Assembly: GCA_030694465.1 (NCBI GenBank)
Contig: JAUXYJ010000055.1
Coordinates: 501,496-565,495, forward strand
Origin: Deltaproteobacteria bacterium
GTDB lineage: Bacteria > Myxococcota_A > Polyangia > Polyangiales > Ga0077539
Length of the DNA stretch: 64,000 bases
Direction of reading: 5' to 3'
Shown here: piece by piece, positions 1-8,302 of the stretch
How positions within the stretch are numbered: the stretch's first letter is position 1
Layout of the letters: each line of letters starts with the position of its first letter
Translations under genes and position numbers: made by a program
The notes under the pieces: model-generated
The model's input: only the letters and a program-made list of their open reading frames with translations
The model's database searches: none
What the model was told of the DNA's origin: nothing

Positions 1-1
1 G

Positions 2-700
2 TTTTCGCCGACCACGCTCTTGGGCTTGGTCGCGAGGACCGCGCTCGCAGCGACGGGTCATGATGTGGACGAGGTGGCCCTGCGTTCTGCGCTCGCGAAC
101 CCGGACGAGGAGCTACGAATTGAGGCTGTTCGAGCGCTGGGGATGATCGAAGGGCGCCGAGGAGTCGTCGATGCGCTTGTGTTTTCGCTGGGCGATGAGG
201 CTCCACGAGTTCAAGCGGCCGCGGCAGCATGTCTTGGCGAGCGCGGCGAGGGGCGCGATGTCTTGATCGCATCGCTGCGCGCAACGGACGCGCGGGTGCG
301 TCGCGCTGCCGCAGTAGCCTGTGTCCAGTGGGCTGAAGGTATCGCCCACGCGCGCACGCTGCTCGACGACCCAGACCCCTCGGTTGTCCTCGCCGTGATG
401 GAGGGCTTGGGTGAAAATCTCACGGTGGATGAGCTAGAACGGCTGGTTCGCATGTCGGTTGCGGACGTGATCAGTGAGGCTCTCGCGCGGATGCGTGAAG
501 TTGATCTGCTGCGTGCAGCGGCCTGCTCAGAGCAGCTGCTTTCGAGTTCGGAGTGGACGGTTCGGCTAGAGGCAGTGCGTACGTTGGGGCGTGCAGGACA
601 GCTTGGACGCGCGGCACTTGAGCTCGCAAAGGTAGCCGAGCGCGATGAGCTCGTGATCGAAGCGATGGACGAGGCACTTCACATCCAAGAGGTCCAGTGA
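2..700 (+). CDS. HEAT-repeat protein (5' end outside window)
   Basis: The reading frame is open from the first bases of the window, so the N-terminus is missing. The visible part is a chain of roughly 30-residue alpha-helical HEAT/PBS-lyase-type repeats, with recurring patterns such as RIEAVRALG, RVQAAAAACLG and RLEAVRTLGRAG. Such repeats form curved protein-binding scaffolds and have no catalytic residues. The stop codon overlaps the GTG start of cheR by four bases (GTGA), so the two are translationally coupled. I infer an adaptor role in the chemosensory system. A TTG at 20 could serve as an internal start, but nothing requires the gene to begin inside the window. Confidence 0.8.
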   Translation, partial: FSPTTLLGLVARTALAATGHDVDEVALRSALANPDEELRIEAVRALGMIEGRRGVVDALVFSLGDEAPRVQAAAAACLGERGEGRDVLIASLRATDARVRRAAAVACVQWAEGIAHARTLLDDPDPSVVLAVMEGLGENLTVDELERLVRMSVADVISEALARMREVDLLRAAACSEQLLSSSEWTVRLEAVRTLGRAGQLGRAALELAKVAERDELVIEAMDEALHIQEVQ

Positions 701-1614
701 GTCTGTCCTCTGCCATCCTCGCGCCCGAAGAATTCAAGCTCATTCGCGAGCTCATCCTTCGCTATTGCGGGGTCGTGTTGGGCGACGAGCAGCGAGGCTT
801 TGTTGAGCGGCGTTTGCGCGATCGCTTGGATGTGCTCGGGCTAAGTGATTTTAGGTCTTACTATCGCTACCTTCGCTTTGATCCGGCAGGCGCACACGAA
901 ATCGAAGACGCGGCCGAGTCGATCACCACCCATGAGACCTATTTTCTACGTGAAGAATATCAGCTCAAGGCGTTTCGTTACGAGGTGCTCCCTGCGCTGA
1001 TTGAGGCGCGCTCCTCCATCCGGCGATTGGCGCTCTGGAGCGCTGGATGTTCGACCGGCGAAGAGGTCTACACCTTGGCGATGTTGCTGCTTGAGGCGGG
1101 CATCCCGAGCGGCTGGGACGTAAGAGTTTTTGGTAGTGATTTGTCTCGTAGAGTGATCGCTCACGCTCGCCGTGGCGTGTACGGAGCGACGAGCTTTCGG
1201 GCGTGTCCTGAGCGCTACCGACAGCAGTACTTTCGCTCAACTCCAGAGGGAATGGAGGTCAGCCGCGAGGTCCGCGCGCTGTGTCACTTTGGGCAGCTCA
1301 ATTTGGTGGACGCGGCGCGGGTGGCGCTGATTGGTAAGCTCGACGTGATCTTCTGTCGAAACGTGTTGATCTATCTCAACGATGGCGCACGGATGTCCGT
1401 CGTCGAGCAGTTTCATCGCCGACTTTCACCCGGGGGGTATTTGTTTCTCGGACACAGTGAATCTTTGCTCTCGACGACCACGGCGTTTGAGCCTGTGGTG
1501 CTCGCCAACGATCTTGTCTATCGTCGAGCTCCAGAGGTCGGAGAGAACCACGAGATCGCGACTCCGCAGGCTCTGGCCACGCGGATCGGCGGAAGCAAAT
1601 GGAGATCACGATGA
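697..1614 (+). CDS. cheR: CheR-type chemoreceptor protein-glutamate O-methyltransferase
   Basis: This 305-residue protein has the N-terminal helical CheR domain followed by the SAM-binding domain. The SAM signature reads LWSAGCSTGEEVYTLAMLL at about residues 111-129, and FCRNVLIYLN matches the conserved 'ICRNVLIYF' region of the family. CheR methylates glutamates on chemoreceptors using S-adenosylmethionine, in opposition to CheB. The GTG start overlaps the upstream stop, and the end overlaps cheB. There is no C-terminal TPR extension. The family assignment is secure; which receptors it modifies cannot be seen. Confidence 0.95.
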   Translation: MSLSSAILAPEEFKLIRELILRYCGVVLGDEQRGFVERRLRDRLDVLGLSDFRSYYRYLRFDPAGAHEIEDAAESITTHETYFLREEYQLKAFRYEVLPALIEARSSIRRLALWSAGCSTGEEVYTLAMLLLEAGIPSGWDVRVFGSDLSRRVIAHARRGVYGATSFRACPERYRQQYFRSTPEGMEVSREVRALCHFGQLNLVDAARVALIGKLDVIFCRNVLIYLNDGARMSVVEQFHRRLSPGGYLFLGHSESLLSTTTAFEPVVLANDLVYRRAPEVGENHEIATPQALATRIGGSKWRSR

Positions 1615-2654
1615 CCAAACCGCTTCGCGTGATGGTGGTGGATGACTCCGTCGTGAATCGGCAGACGATCGCGGATGTGTTGCGTGAAATCGAAGGCGTA
1701 GAGGTCATCGCGCGTGCGGTGGATGGTCAAGAGGCCCTGCGAATGGCAGCGCTGCTCGAACCAGATTTCATCACGCTCGATCTCGAAATGCCGCGCATGG
1801 ATGGGTTCACTTTTCTGCGGCTATTGATGGCTTCACGACCTACGCCCGTGCTCGTGGTTTCGAGCTTTTCGAATGTCGAAAACATGTTCAAAGCGCTTGA
1901 GCTCGGCGCGGTCGACTTTGTGCCTCGTGTGGGAGACGGCGCCCTCCTGCGAAAGACTCTCATTGAGAAGCTTGATGCGCTGAGACACACCAACAAGACT
2001 CCCGTCGTAAGTCCCAGCTTTCTGACCCGAAAGACCAGTTCGCCTGTGCTCGCGGTGCGAGCGCCCACCACGGCTCCGACACGAAGTGAGGGCCTCCCCA
2101 AGCGGCTGATCCTGGTGGGATGCTCGACTGGCGGACCTCAGGCGATCGTCGATTTGATCCAACGTTTGCCCGCTACCTTTGCGCCCGCGATCCTGATCGC
2201 ACAACACATGCCTGAGCGCTTTACGACGTCGTTTGCGGACAGGCTCTCGCGCCGCTGCGCGCTCCCCGTCACAGAGGCGTTTGACGCGGCCCTCGTCGCG
2301 CCAGGGACGGTGTGGGTGTGCCCAGGCAATCGCCAGTCTACGATTGAAGTCGTTGGAGAAAAGCTGAGATTTCGAGTCGGACCGCTCGACCCGGCCGATC
2401 GCCACGCGCCTCCGATTGATCGACTTTTCTTAAGCGCGGTTGCCCTTGCAACGCGCACAACCGCTGTGATTATGACGGGAATGGGCGAAGATGGTGCCCT
2501 GGGCGCCAAGGAGCTGCTCAAGGCAGGTGGAGAGCTGTGGGTCGAATCCGCGGAGACGGCGATTGTCGACGGAATGCCAGCGGCAGCTCGCAAGCTTGGA
2601 CCGAGCGTTGTTCTGCCTTTGAGCAGTCTGTTGGCGCGTATTGCGTCGCTGTGA
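1611..2654 (+). CDS. cheB: CheB-type protein-glutamate methylesterase/response regulator
   Basis: The protein has an N-terminal receiver domain (acidic pair DD near residue 11, phospho-acceptor D57 in TLDLEMPRMDG) and a C-terminal methylesterase domain. The esterase triad is visible as Ser in GCSTGGPQA, His in AQHMPERF and Asp in MTGMGEDGALG. It removes methyl groups from receptors when phosphorylated. I chose the ATG at 1611 because it forms an ATGA overlap with the cheR stop and has GGAG seven bases upstream. An in-frame ATG at 1599 would add four residues. Confidence 0.95.
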   Translation: MTKPLRVMVVDDSVVNRQTIADVLREIEGVEVIARAVDGQEALRMAALLEPDFITLDLEMPRMDGFTFLRLLMASRPTPVLVVSSFSNVENMFKALELGAVDFVPRVGDGALLRKTLIEKLDALRHTNKTPVVSPSFLTRKTSSPVLAVRAPTTAPTRSEGLPKRLILVGCSTGGPQAIVDLIQRLPATFAPAILIAQHMPERFTTSFADRLSRRCALPVTEAFDAALVAPGTVWVCPGNRQSTIEVVGEKLRFRVGPLDPADRHAPPIDRLFLSAVALATRTTAVIMTGMGEDGALGAKELLKAGGELWVESAETAIVDGMPAAARKLGPSVVLPLSSLLARIASL

Positions 2655-2771
2655 TGGCTGGGCTTTCGTTCTCACTGATGCTCGCGCGATCGAGTGTGAT
2701 AGCGTCGCATCGCGTCGTTGATTGGGCCGTGCTTTGGCAAGTGTCAGAGCAGAAGGGCATTACAAAGTTCC

Positions 2772-3614
2772 ATGGATCGCAAGCGTCAGTCCAAAGGCAC
2801 GAACAGCCGTCCTCCTGAGTCAGGTGTTCGCGCTGATTTGGTAGAAAAGCGCAGGATGCTTCTCGAGACGTACTTCGAGAATGGCCGCCAAATCGCAGGC
2901 GAGCTTGTGTCTGAACTCGAAGCCGCCCGGCGGCGCATTGCGGAGCTTGAAAACGAAAACGCTCGACAACGCATGCAGCTCAAGAGCGACTCTGCGATCC
3001 GCGAGCTCATCACAAAGATCGAGTCGCTTGAGACCGAGCGCGAAGAGCTCGAGTCGCGCACCGACGCGGTCGTTTTGCGCGCGCAGAGTGAGAGCGAACG
3101 GGCTGCTGCGATTGAGCAGGAGCTTTCCAACCTGGCGAGCTTGTACGTCGCCGCGCTACAGCTTCACTCATCGTTTGATCCACGCGAAGTCGTCGCGACC
3201 CTTGGCCAGCTCTTGCTGCAGTTTCTGGGGGCTGGCGCTTACGTGATCTATGCCGCGGACAGAGACAAGCTGGTCGCTGTGTTGAGCGAGGGCCTGGCCC
3301 AAGATCTCGTAAAATCGTGCAGCATCGACCAGGGATTTGTTGGCCAAGCCGTCCGGAGCGCTCAGCCGTTTGTCGTCCGAGAGGACGGCACGAATGATCC
3401 CCTCGTGGTTGTGCCCTTGCGTGTCGGTGATCAACTGGTGGGTGTGGTGGCAGTGTTTCAGCTCTTGGAGCAGAAGCCTTCACTCAGCCCATTTGATCTT
3501 GAATTGTTGCAGATGGTCAGCTCGCAGGGCGCTATGGCGTTGGCAGCGGCCCGTCTCGCGGCGGCGTTGCCCGGCGGAATTCCGGACGCAATCATGGGTA
3601 TCCAGCGCACATGA
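2772..3614 (+). CDS. Coiled-coil and GAF domain protein
   Basis: The N-terminal third is a long charged coiled coil (about residues 15-125, heptad-like runs such as ELEAARRRIAELENENARQ). It is followed by a GAF-like domain from about residue 130 to 270, with LASLYVAALQLHSSFD, IDQGFVGQAVRSAQPFVV and a VPLRVGDQLVGVVAVFQL core. No catalytic domain follows. It lies between cheB and a cheY-like gene, so it probably acts as a cytoplasmic sensor or scaffold of the same pathway. The frame is open upstream to 2718, but the extra residues look non-coding and ATG 2772 begins a plausible charged N-terminus. The ligand of the GAF fold is unknown. Confidence 0.75.
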   Translation: MDRKRQSKGTNSRPPESGVRADLVEKRRMLLETYFENGRQIAGELVSELEAARRRIAELENENARQRMQLKSDSAIRELITKIESLETEREELESRTDAVVLRAQSESERAAAIEQELSNLASLYVAALQLHSSFDPREVVATLGQLLLQFLGAGAYVIYAADRDKLVAVLSEGLAQDLVKSCSIDQGFVGQAVRSAQPFVVREDGTNDPLVVVPLRVGDQLVGVVAVFQLLEQKPSLSPFDLELLQMVSSQGAMALAAARLAAALPGGIPDAIMGIQRT

Positions 3615-3681
3615 CTTTTCGAAAATACCGTCCCGCCATTCTTCTCTCATGCGTATCCGAGAGTCGTGAAGGACCTGCAGA

Positions 3682-4059
3682 ATGACTGATCGTTTGTGTC
3701 TCGTCGTTGAAGACTCTCCCATGATGCGCCAACTCCTGGTGTTTGCGCTGGCTCGGATCAAATCGCTGAAAGTAGTTGAAGCCGATGACGGAGTGGATGC
3801 ACTTCGCAAGCTCACGACCGCGCGGTTTGACCTGATCATTACCGACATCAACATGCCGGTGTTGGACGGGCTCAAGCTGGTCAAGAAGATCCGTTCGGAC
3901 GAAGTCCACAAGGACGTCCCGATCATGATTGTCACCACAGAAGGCAGCGCCGAGGACCGCCAGCGCGCGTTGACGCTTGGGGCAAATGCCTACATCACCA
4001 AGCCGATTCAGGCACCGCAGGTGATCGCCAAGGTCAAGGAACTGCTCAAGCTCCCGTGA
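3682..4059 (+). CDS. CheY-like single-domain response regulator
   Basis: This is a stand-alone receiver domain of 125 residues. Conserved positions are E10-D11 for metal binding, D55 in LIITDINMPVLDG as phospho-acceptor, T86 in IVTTEGS and the Lys of YITKPIQAPQV. With no output domain it should signal by binding a partner when phosphorylated, as CheY binds motor proteins or other targets. It lies downstream of cheR-cheB and the GAF protein and upstream of the ClpB-like gene, all on the same strand. The cognate CheA kinase is not in the window and may lie upstream. Confidence 0.92.
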   Translation: MTDRLCLVVEDSPMMRQLLVFALARIKSLKVVEADDGVDALRKLTTARFDLIITDINMPVLDGLKLVKKIRSDEVHKDVPIMIVTTEGSAEDRQRALTLGANAYITKPIQAPQVIAKVKELLKLP

Positions 4060-4179
4060 TCGTATGTGTGGGGGAATGAGCAGAAAAGATCGCACGCAAC
4101 GTAGCGCCTAGGATGGCAGCCCTGTTGTCGCGTGACTCTTTCGATTCTATGGACGCCTCGAAAGGTATCTTCGACCACT

Positions 4180-5886
4180 ATGGCACGCACACGACGCGCC
4201 TCACGCGCGCCTGTCTCGCTTCCTGCATTCGTCGAATACGATCTGCTCGCACAACCTCCCGCCAGTCGACTTGCTTTTGGCAATCAAGAGCACGTCGCCA
4301 GCTTGTCAGCGCTCATTGAGGGGCCAGGGCCTCACCCAGTCTTGGTGGGCCCTCACGGCTGCGGCAAGTCATCGGTCGTTCGCGGTCTGGCGCTTGCGAT
4401 GGAGCAAGGCGCGAGACCTCGTGGGGCTTCGGCGATCTGGCGATTTTCACTGCAGACCATTGAGGCTCTTACGCGCAAAGAGATGGCGCTCGTACCGGCA
4501 CTCAATGAGCTTGTCATGGCCGCTGCGACCGCCCGTTCGAGCCCACTTTTGTGGTGCCACGACGTGCACCTCGCGCGGGTCTTTGACGTGCACGCGGTGC
4601 TTGCGCTGTTGCTTCAACGCGCTGGCGTGCGATTGGTAGGTGAAGCTCCGCCACCATTTGATCGACAGTGCCTTGAAGACAGCGAGCTATCTCCGCACTT
4701 TCGGCCCTATTTGCTGAGCGCGGCGTCTTCGAAACAGACCGAACAGCTGCTGCTGGTCGCGCGGGCTGCGCTCCGAGCGCAGGGGGTTCGGGTCCACCGC
4801 GCCGCGGTCGCCCGCATCGTCGAGCGATCGGCGCATGTGCTGGCCGATTGCGCTCAACCAGGCCGGGCGATGACGTTGCTGCATTGGTGTCTTCAAGCGG
4901 GATCGCTCGAGCGTCCGATTGGTGCATCGCGGGTGGACCGCGTGCTCCGGCAGAGTGTCGCTCTCGCACCGATTTTGCTGAAAAAATCCAAGTCGATTGC
5001 CGAAACGCTCGACCGAACTGTGCTTGGCCAGTCACCGGTCAATGCCGCGATTGAGGCTCGCATCGCGCTCTGGCGTGCTGGCATGAACCTGCCGCGTCGC
5101 CCGGCAGCAAGTATGCTCTTGGCAGGTCCGCCCAGTGTCGGAAAGACCTCGCTCGCGCGTGCCACTGCGCGGGTGGTGTTAGGAAAGTCGGCGCGCACGA
5201 TTGAGCTCTTTGCTGCAGATTATGCTGAGGATTGGAAGGTCGATCAGCTGATCGGTCAACGAGGAGCCGCCACCGCGGATCTCAAACGCGGAAGCCTCGC
5301 ATCCAGCGTTCGTGGCCGCACGGTCTCGGTCTTGATCATTGACGAAATTGAGCGCGCCCACGTGTCCTTGTTGCGTTGGTTAGTCAAGGTGATGGGCGAT
5401 GGGGGCTACGTCAACGGCGCTGACGAGCGCATTTCACTGGCCAATACGCTGCTCATTCTCACGACCAACGCCGGCGCGGATGCCTATCGTGAGCGCCCTG
5501 TTGGCATGGGGCCTGAAGCGACACAGTCGCACCGAATGCATGCGCTCTCACGCGCGATTAGCACCTTCTTTGCACCTGAGCTCTTGGAGAGAGTGGATCT
5601 CTTTGCGGTGCTTCAGCCGCTGGATTCTGCGGTACGTGCGGCGCTCGTGACCAAGTGGGTGCAAACGGGACTGAATGCTTGGCAGAAGCGAAACGCGCAG
5701 ACGCTACAGCTCGAGGGCGTTGAGCTTGCGAGCGACCACCTCGCTTCAATGAGCGGCGATGTGCGTGTGCTTCGTGCACGGGCTGAGCGCGAGATCTTGT
5801 CGTCGCTGATGAAGCTCGAACCGTCGCTGAAGCGCGCGCGATTGCATGTTGAGCAGGGAGCCGTCGTGCTTCGAGGCGAACGCTGA
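4180..5886 (+). CDS. ClpB/ClpV-related tandem AAA+ protein with degenerate pore loop
   Basis: There are two AAA+ modules. The first has Walker A GPHGCGKSS near residue 57, but the Walker B position reads LLWCHDVH instead of hhhhDE. The second has Walker A GPPSVGKTS near residue 316, a good Walker B VLIIDEIERAH near 384 and sensor-1-like LILTTNAGA. From LIG to the Walker B it aligns without gaps to the ClpB second module as I remember it, but the substrate-threading GYVG pore loop is replaced by small residues (AATA). At about 568 residues it is much shorter than ClpB (about 860), without the N-domain and long middle domain. It probably remodels or scaffolds a partner and does not thread polypeptides. 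ATG 4180 was chosen over ATG 4132 because the family-like sequence begins after it. Confidence 0.75.
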   Translation: MARTRRASRAPVSLPAFVEYDLLAQPPASRLAFGNQEHVASLSALIEGPGPHPVLVGPHGCGKSSVVRGLALAMEQGARPRGASAIWRFSLQTIEALTRKEMALVPALNELVMAAATARSSPLLWCHDVHLARVFDVHAVLALLLQRAGVRLVGEAPPPFDRQCLEDSELSPHFRPYLLSAASSKQTEQLLLVARAALRAQGVRVHRAAVARIVERSAHVLADCAQPGRAMTLLHWCLQAGSLERPIGASRVDRVLRQSVALAPILLKKSKSIAETLDRTVLGQSPVNAAIEARIALWRAGMNLPRRPAASMLLAGPPSVGKTSLARATARVVLGKSARTIELFAADYAEDWKVDQLIGQRGAATADLKRGSLASSVRGRTVSVLIIDEIERAHVSLLRWLVKVMGDGGYVNGADERISLANTLLILTTNAGADAYRERPVGMGPEATQSHRMHALSRAISTFFAPELLERVDLFAVLQPLDSAVRAALVTKWVQTGLNAWQKRNAQTLQLEGVELASDHLASMSGDVRVLRARAEREILSSLMKLEPSLKRARLHVEQGAVVLRGER

Positions 5887-5896
5887 GATGCAGTGA

Positions 5897-6097
5897 TCAG
5901 AGGGCTGTGAAACGCCCGAGGTCTTCTGTGCTCCATGAGCGCCCACCGTCTTGCGAAACAAACGTCGGGCCATCTTCGGACACGCGCGCTTCGACCAATT
6001 TGGGAGAGCGATCGTCCTCATGAATCTCAAAGAGTGAAACCTGCACCTGACGTCGCGGAGCGACCGGTGACGCGCTAAAGAGTGATCGAGCAAACAT
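5897..6097 (-). CDS. Small protein with BNR-like motif
   Basis: This is a 66-residue leftward reading frame between two rightward genes. The C-terminal half contains VSEDGPTFVSQDGGRSWSTEDLG, which resembles the S-x-D-x-G-x-x-W (BNR/Asp-box) motif. The ATG at 6097 has GGAG about ten bases upstream. The N-terminus MFARSLFSASPVAPRRQ is not a clear signal peptide. I do not recognise a family. It could be a small conserved protein or a fortuitous frame; codon-position bias and the ribosome-binding site favour a gene. Confidence 0.5.
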   Translation of the reverse strand: MFARSLFSASPVAPRRQVQVSLFEIHEDDRSPKLVEARVSEDGPTFVSQDGGRSWSTEDLGRFTAL

Positions 6098-6233
6098 GGC
6101 AGAGGATCTCCAACTCAGCGCGGCCACACTCGCCACCCTGTTGCGCATTCGGATACACAATCGCAGCGAACACGCGCCAATTCGCTACGACGAAGCCACC
6201 ATTTCGCACGTTGTCGTACATTGGGATGCCCCT

Positions 6234-7193
6234 GTGACACTGGCAGCTTCTCTTCGACACTCACGTCCCACACAGCGCCTGGCCTTGCAACGCCGAGTTC
6301 TGCTCGTGGTGTGGTGCTTTCTGGCGTGCATGTCTGCGGCGACTACGTGTCGAGCGCAACGGTATCGGCACCCGCTTGCGAGCTGCCACGCGACATGCGT
6401 CTCGGTGTCGGCGTACGTGGACCTTGACGACACCACCGTAGCGCGGGACTACAACTGTGGCGCGCACACGTACGACGCACACGCGGGCACGGACTTTGCG
6501 CTTTTTGGCGGCTTTTCGGCGCAAAATGAAGGGCAAGTCGTTGTCGCTGCGGCACCTGGCCAGGTCGTTGAGGTGCACGATGGCGACGACGATCGATGCA
6601 CAACGGGGGCCTGTGGCGGAGGCAACGGGCTGGGTAACTTTGTTGCGCTCGCACACGCCAATGGGCAACGCAGTCTCTACGGCCACATGCGTCGGGGATC
6701 CATCACCCTTCGCGTCGGCGATCGCGTCGCGTGTGGTGCTGCCGTGGGTCTCGTTGGCAGCTCGGGCAACAGCACTGGGCCCCATTTGCACTTCGAAGTA
6801 CGCGAAGGGGATCGGGTGATCGATCCCTTTGCAGCTCGCACCGGGTGTGGGTCTTCTCCTGGGTATTGGCAGGCGCAAGGGTCGTACCGAGCGCTACCTT
6901 CCGAGCAGTGCGATCCCGATTTTGACCTCGACGCGAGCTCAGGTTCGGACGCGAGCATGACGTCTGTGCGAGATGCCGGACTCGACGTACAAGACGACAA
7001 CAACCATGACGCGAGTGAGGGCGGGAGTGAGCCCGATTCGTCTACGCTACGCGGCTGTGCGTGCGCAGCGCGGGGGCGCTCTCAAGGTCGACGCGATGCG
7101 ATGGGCGTGGTCGCGGCAGGGGTGCTGGGCTTGCTCTGCTCCGTCAAACGTAGGTTCAATCGGGGAGATTTGCGCAGCAGCGAAAGCCCGTAG
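6234..7193 (+). CDS. M23 (LytM-type) metallopeptidase with MYXO-CTERM-like tail
   Basis: This predicted exported murein endopeptidase has a signal peptide (RRVLLVVWCFLACMSAATTCRA) followed by a LytM/M23 domain. Zinc ligands are visible: the H-x3-D of DAHAGTDFALFG and the H-x-H of GPHLHFEVREG, with SLYGHM between. After the domain comes an Asp/Ser-rich linker and a C-terminus with GCAC, a hydrophobic stretch and SVKRR, which resembles MYXO-CTERM sorting signals. The frame is open back to ATG 6096, but that start leaves the signal peptide internal. GTG 6234 puts it at the N-terminus. The 3' end overlaps the convergent SUMF1-domain gene by 38 bases. Confidence 0.85.
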   Translation: MTLAASLRHSRPTQRLALQRRVLLVVWCFLACMSAATTCRAQRYRHPLASCHATCVSVSAYVDLDDTTVARDYNCGAHTYDAHAGTDFALFGGFSAQNEGQVVVAAAPGQVVEVHDGDDDRCTTGACGGGNGLGNFVALAHANGQRSLYGHMRRGSITLRVGDRVACGAAVGLVGSSGNSTGPHLHFEVREGDRVIDPFAARTGCGSSPGYWQAQGSYRALPSEQCDPDFDLDASSGSDASMTSVRDAGLDVQDDNNHDASEGGSEPDSSTLRGCACAARGRSQGRRDAMGVVAAGVLGLLCSVKRRFNRGDLRSSESP

Positions 7194-7893
7194 AGTAGTC
7201 GTGGTAGGTGCGGTTGTGCCCACGCGTGACGTACTGGCATCCATCGCCGTTGATGCGGTTGTCCATGAAGTAACCGCCACGAAAGGTCCCCTCAGGGTCT
7301 GAGGTCCACTCGTGGAGATTTCCCTGCATGTCGAACACGCCGTAGTCGTTGGTGCACTGCTCGTGTTGGCCGGACGACGCGAGGGTACCGGGAACCTGAT
7401 TGAGCTGAGGGTCGTTCATCAACACACCGTTCCAGAGGTGACGGTGTGTGCGAGCGAAGAGGTACACCACGGGATGCCGTGTGTGGTCTTCGTTGCATGC
7501 CCCGGCGACGCGCTGATTGCCGTAGGTATATTGAGTTCGGCGAGGACCCGAACACGCGCGCACCCACTCACGATCAGAGCAGAGCCGCTTGCCAGCCGCA
7601 GTGCAAGCACGCGCCGCTTGGTCCGCCGAGATGTATCCCTGCGGCGTGACCCCACGACGAGAGACCGCACGCACCTGGGTGTGCTCAGGTGCATGAAATG
7701 GCGACCAAGCTTGCTCGGTTCCGCTGTCCAACTGTTGCACCAAAGAGGCCTCGTAGCGGTCGATGCAGTACTGCTCGTCAACGCGCGCCATGCCATCTGG
7801 GCAGGGCCCAGTGGCACGAAGTAGCATCGGAGCCGCGAGGAGCGCTCCGACGAGGGCCGCTACGGCCAATCTGTAGTTCTTCTTGTTAAACAT
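7156..7893 (-). CDS. Exported formylglycine-generating-enzyme-like (SUMF1 domain) protein
   Basis: This 245-residue protein has an N-terminal membrane/signal segment (YRLAVAALVGALLAAPMLL) and a SUMF1/FGE-sulfatase fold. Typical family stretches are CIDRYEAS, AARACTAAGKRLCSDREWVRAC, YGVFDMQGNLHEWTSD, FRGGYFMDN and the terminal YSTGFRCC. In Myxococcota such proteins are often secreted and their substrate is unknown; true formylglycine synthesis is only one possibility. The domain is short but ends in the expected motif. It is convergent with, and slightly overlaps, the M23 peptidase gene. Confidence 0.85.
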   Translation of the reverse strand: MFNKKNYRLAVAALVGALLAAPMLLRATGPCPDGMARVDEQYCIDRYEASLVQQLDSGTEQAWSPFHAPEHTQVRAVSRRGVTPQGYISADQAARACTAAGKRLCSDREWVRACSGPRRTQYTYGNQRVAGACNEDHTRHPVVYLFARTHRHLWNGVLMNDPQLNQVPGTLASSGQHEQCTNDYGVFDMQGNLHEWTSDPEGTFRGGYFMDNRINGDGCQYVTRGHNRTYHDYSTGFRCCANLPD

Positions 7894-7919
7894 CGTTGCG
7901 AGTGAGCATCAGCTGGGAG

Positions 7920-7936
7920 CTCTCATGATCTGAGAG
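7920..7936. promoter_or_regulatory. Inverted repeat, CTCTCA-N5-TGAGAG
   Basis: The two 6-base arms are perfectly complementary with a 5-base spacer. The repeat lies about 27 bases upstream of the SUMF1-domain gene start. It could be an operator, but the arms are short and no known regulator is recognised. Confidence 0.3.
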
Positions 7937-7960
7937 ATCAGTTGGTGTTGCGTGCGATGT

Positions 7961-7976
7961 GTTGACCGCTGTCAAC
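7961..7976. promoter_or_regulatory. Inverted repeat, GTTGAC-N4-GTCAAC
   Basis: The two perfect 6-base arms are separated by CGCT. The repeat sits in the same divergent intergenic region as the 7920-7936 repeat. It is a candidate protein-binding site for control of one or both divergent genes; no regulator is recognised. Confidence 0.35.
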
Positions 7977-8302
7977 GGAGTCGAAGGAGCCGGACCATGA
8001 CACAGATGTCTGATCGCCAAAAGAGCATTCGCGACGTTTGAGGCCTACCTGCCAGCACATCTGGCTCGGTGGTCGCCACAAAATGTCAGTCTCGTGCCCA
8101 CACTGAGCAGCTGCGATTGTCAGAGAAAATACAGGCTAAAGCTTGCGAGTGTTCGCGTGCAACGGCTAGAGTGTTTTGTCTTTCGTGCCGTGGATTTTTC
8201 GGTCTCCCTCCCACGGACCGCTACCCATTTCGCGTGTGTCACCGATCAAACAAGTCAGTGGCGTGGGCGATCACACTTCTAAAAAACGAGCCGCACGATC
8301 CT

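Larger units (their letters stand above)
7894..8302. other. Gene-free stretch between divergent genes, with two inverted repeats
   Basis: This 409-base stretch separates the leftward SUMF1-domain gene from the rightward TPR protein gene and should contain both promoters. The rightward frame stays open back to 8069, but its residues do not look coding and the true signal peptide begins at 8303. Two short perfect inverted repeats (7920-7936 and 7961-7976) are listed separately. I see no RNA gene. Confidence 0.6.

Noticed and set aside
8069..8302. N-terminal extension of the TPR protein
   Set aside because: Residues before 8303 lack coding character and would bury the signal peptide.
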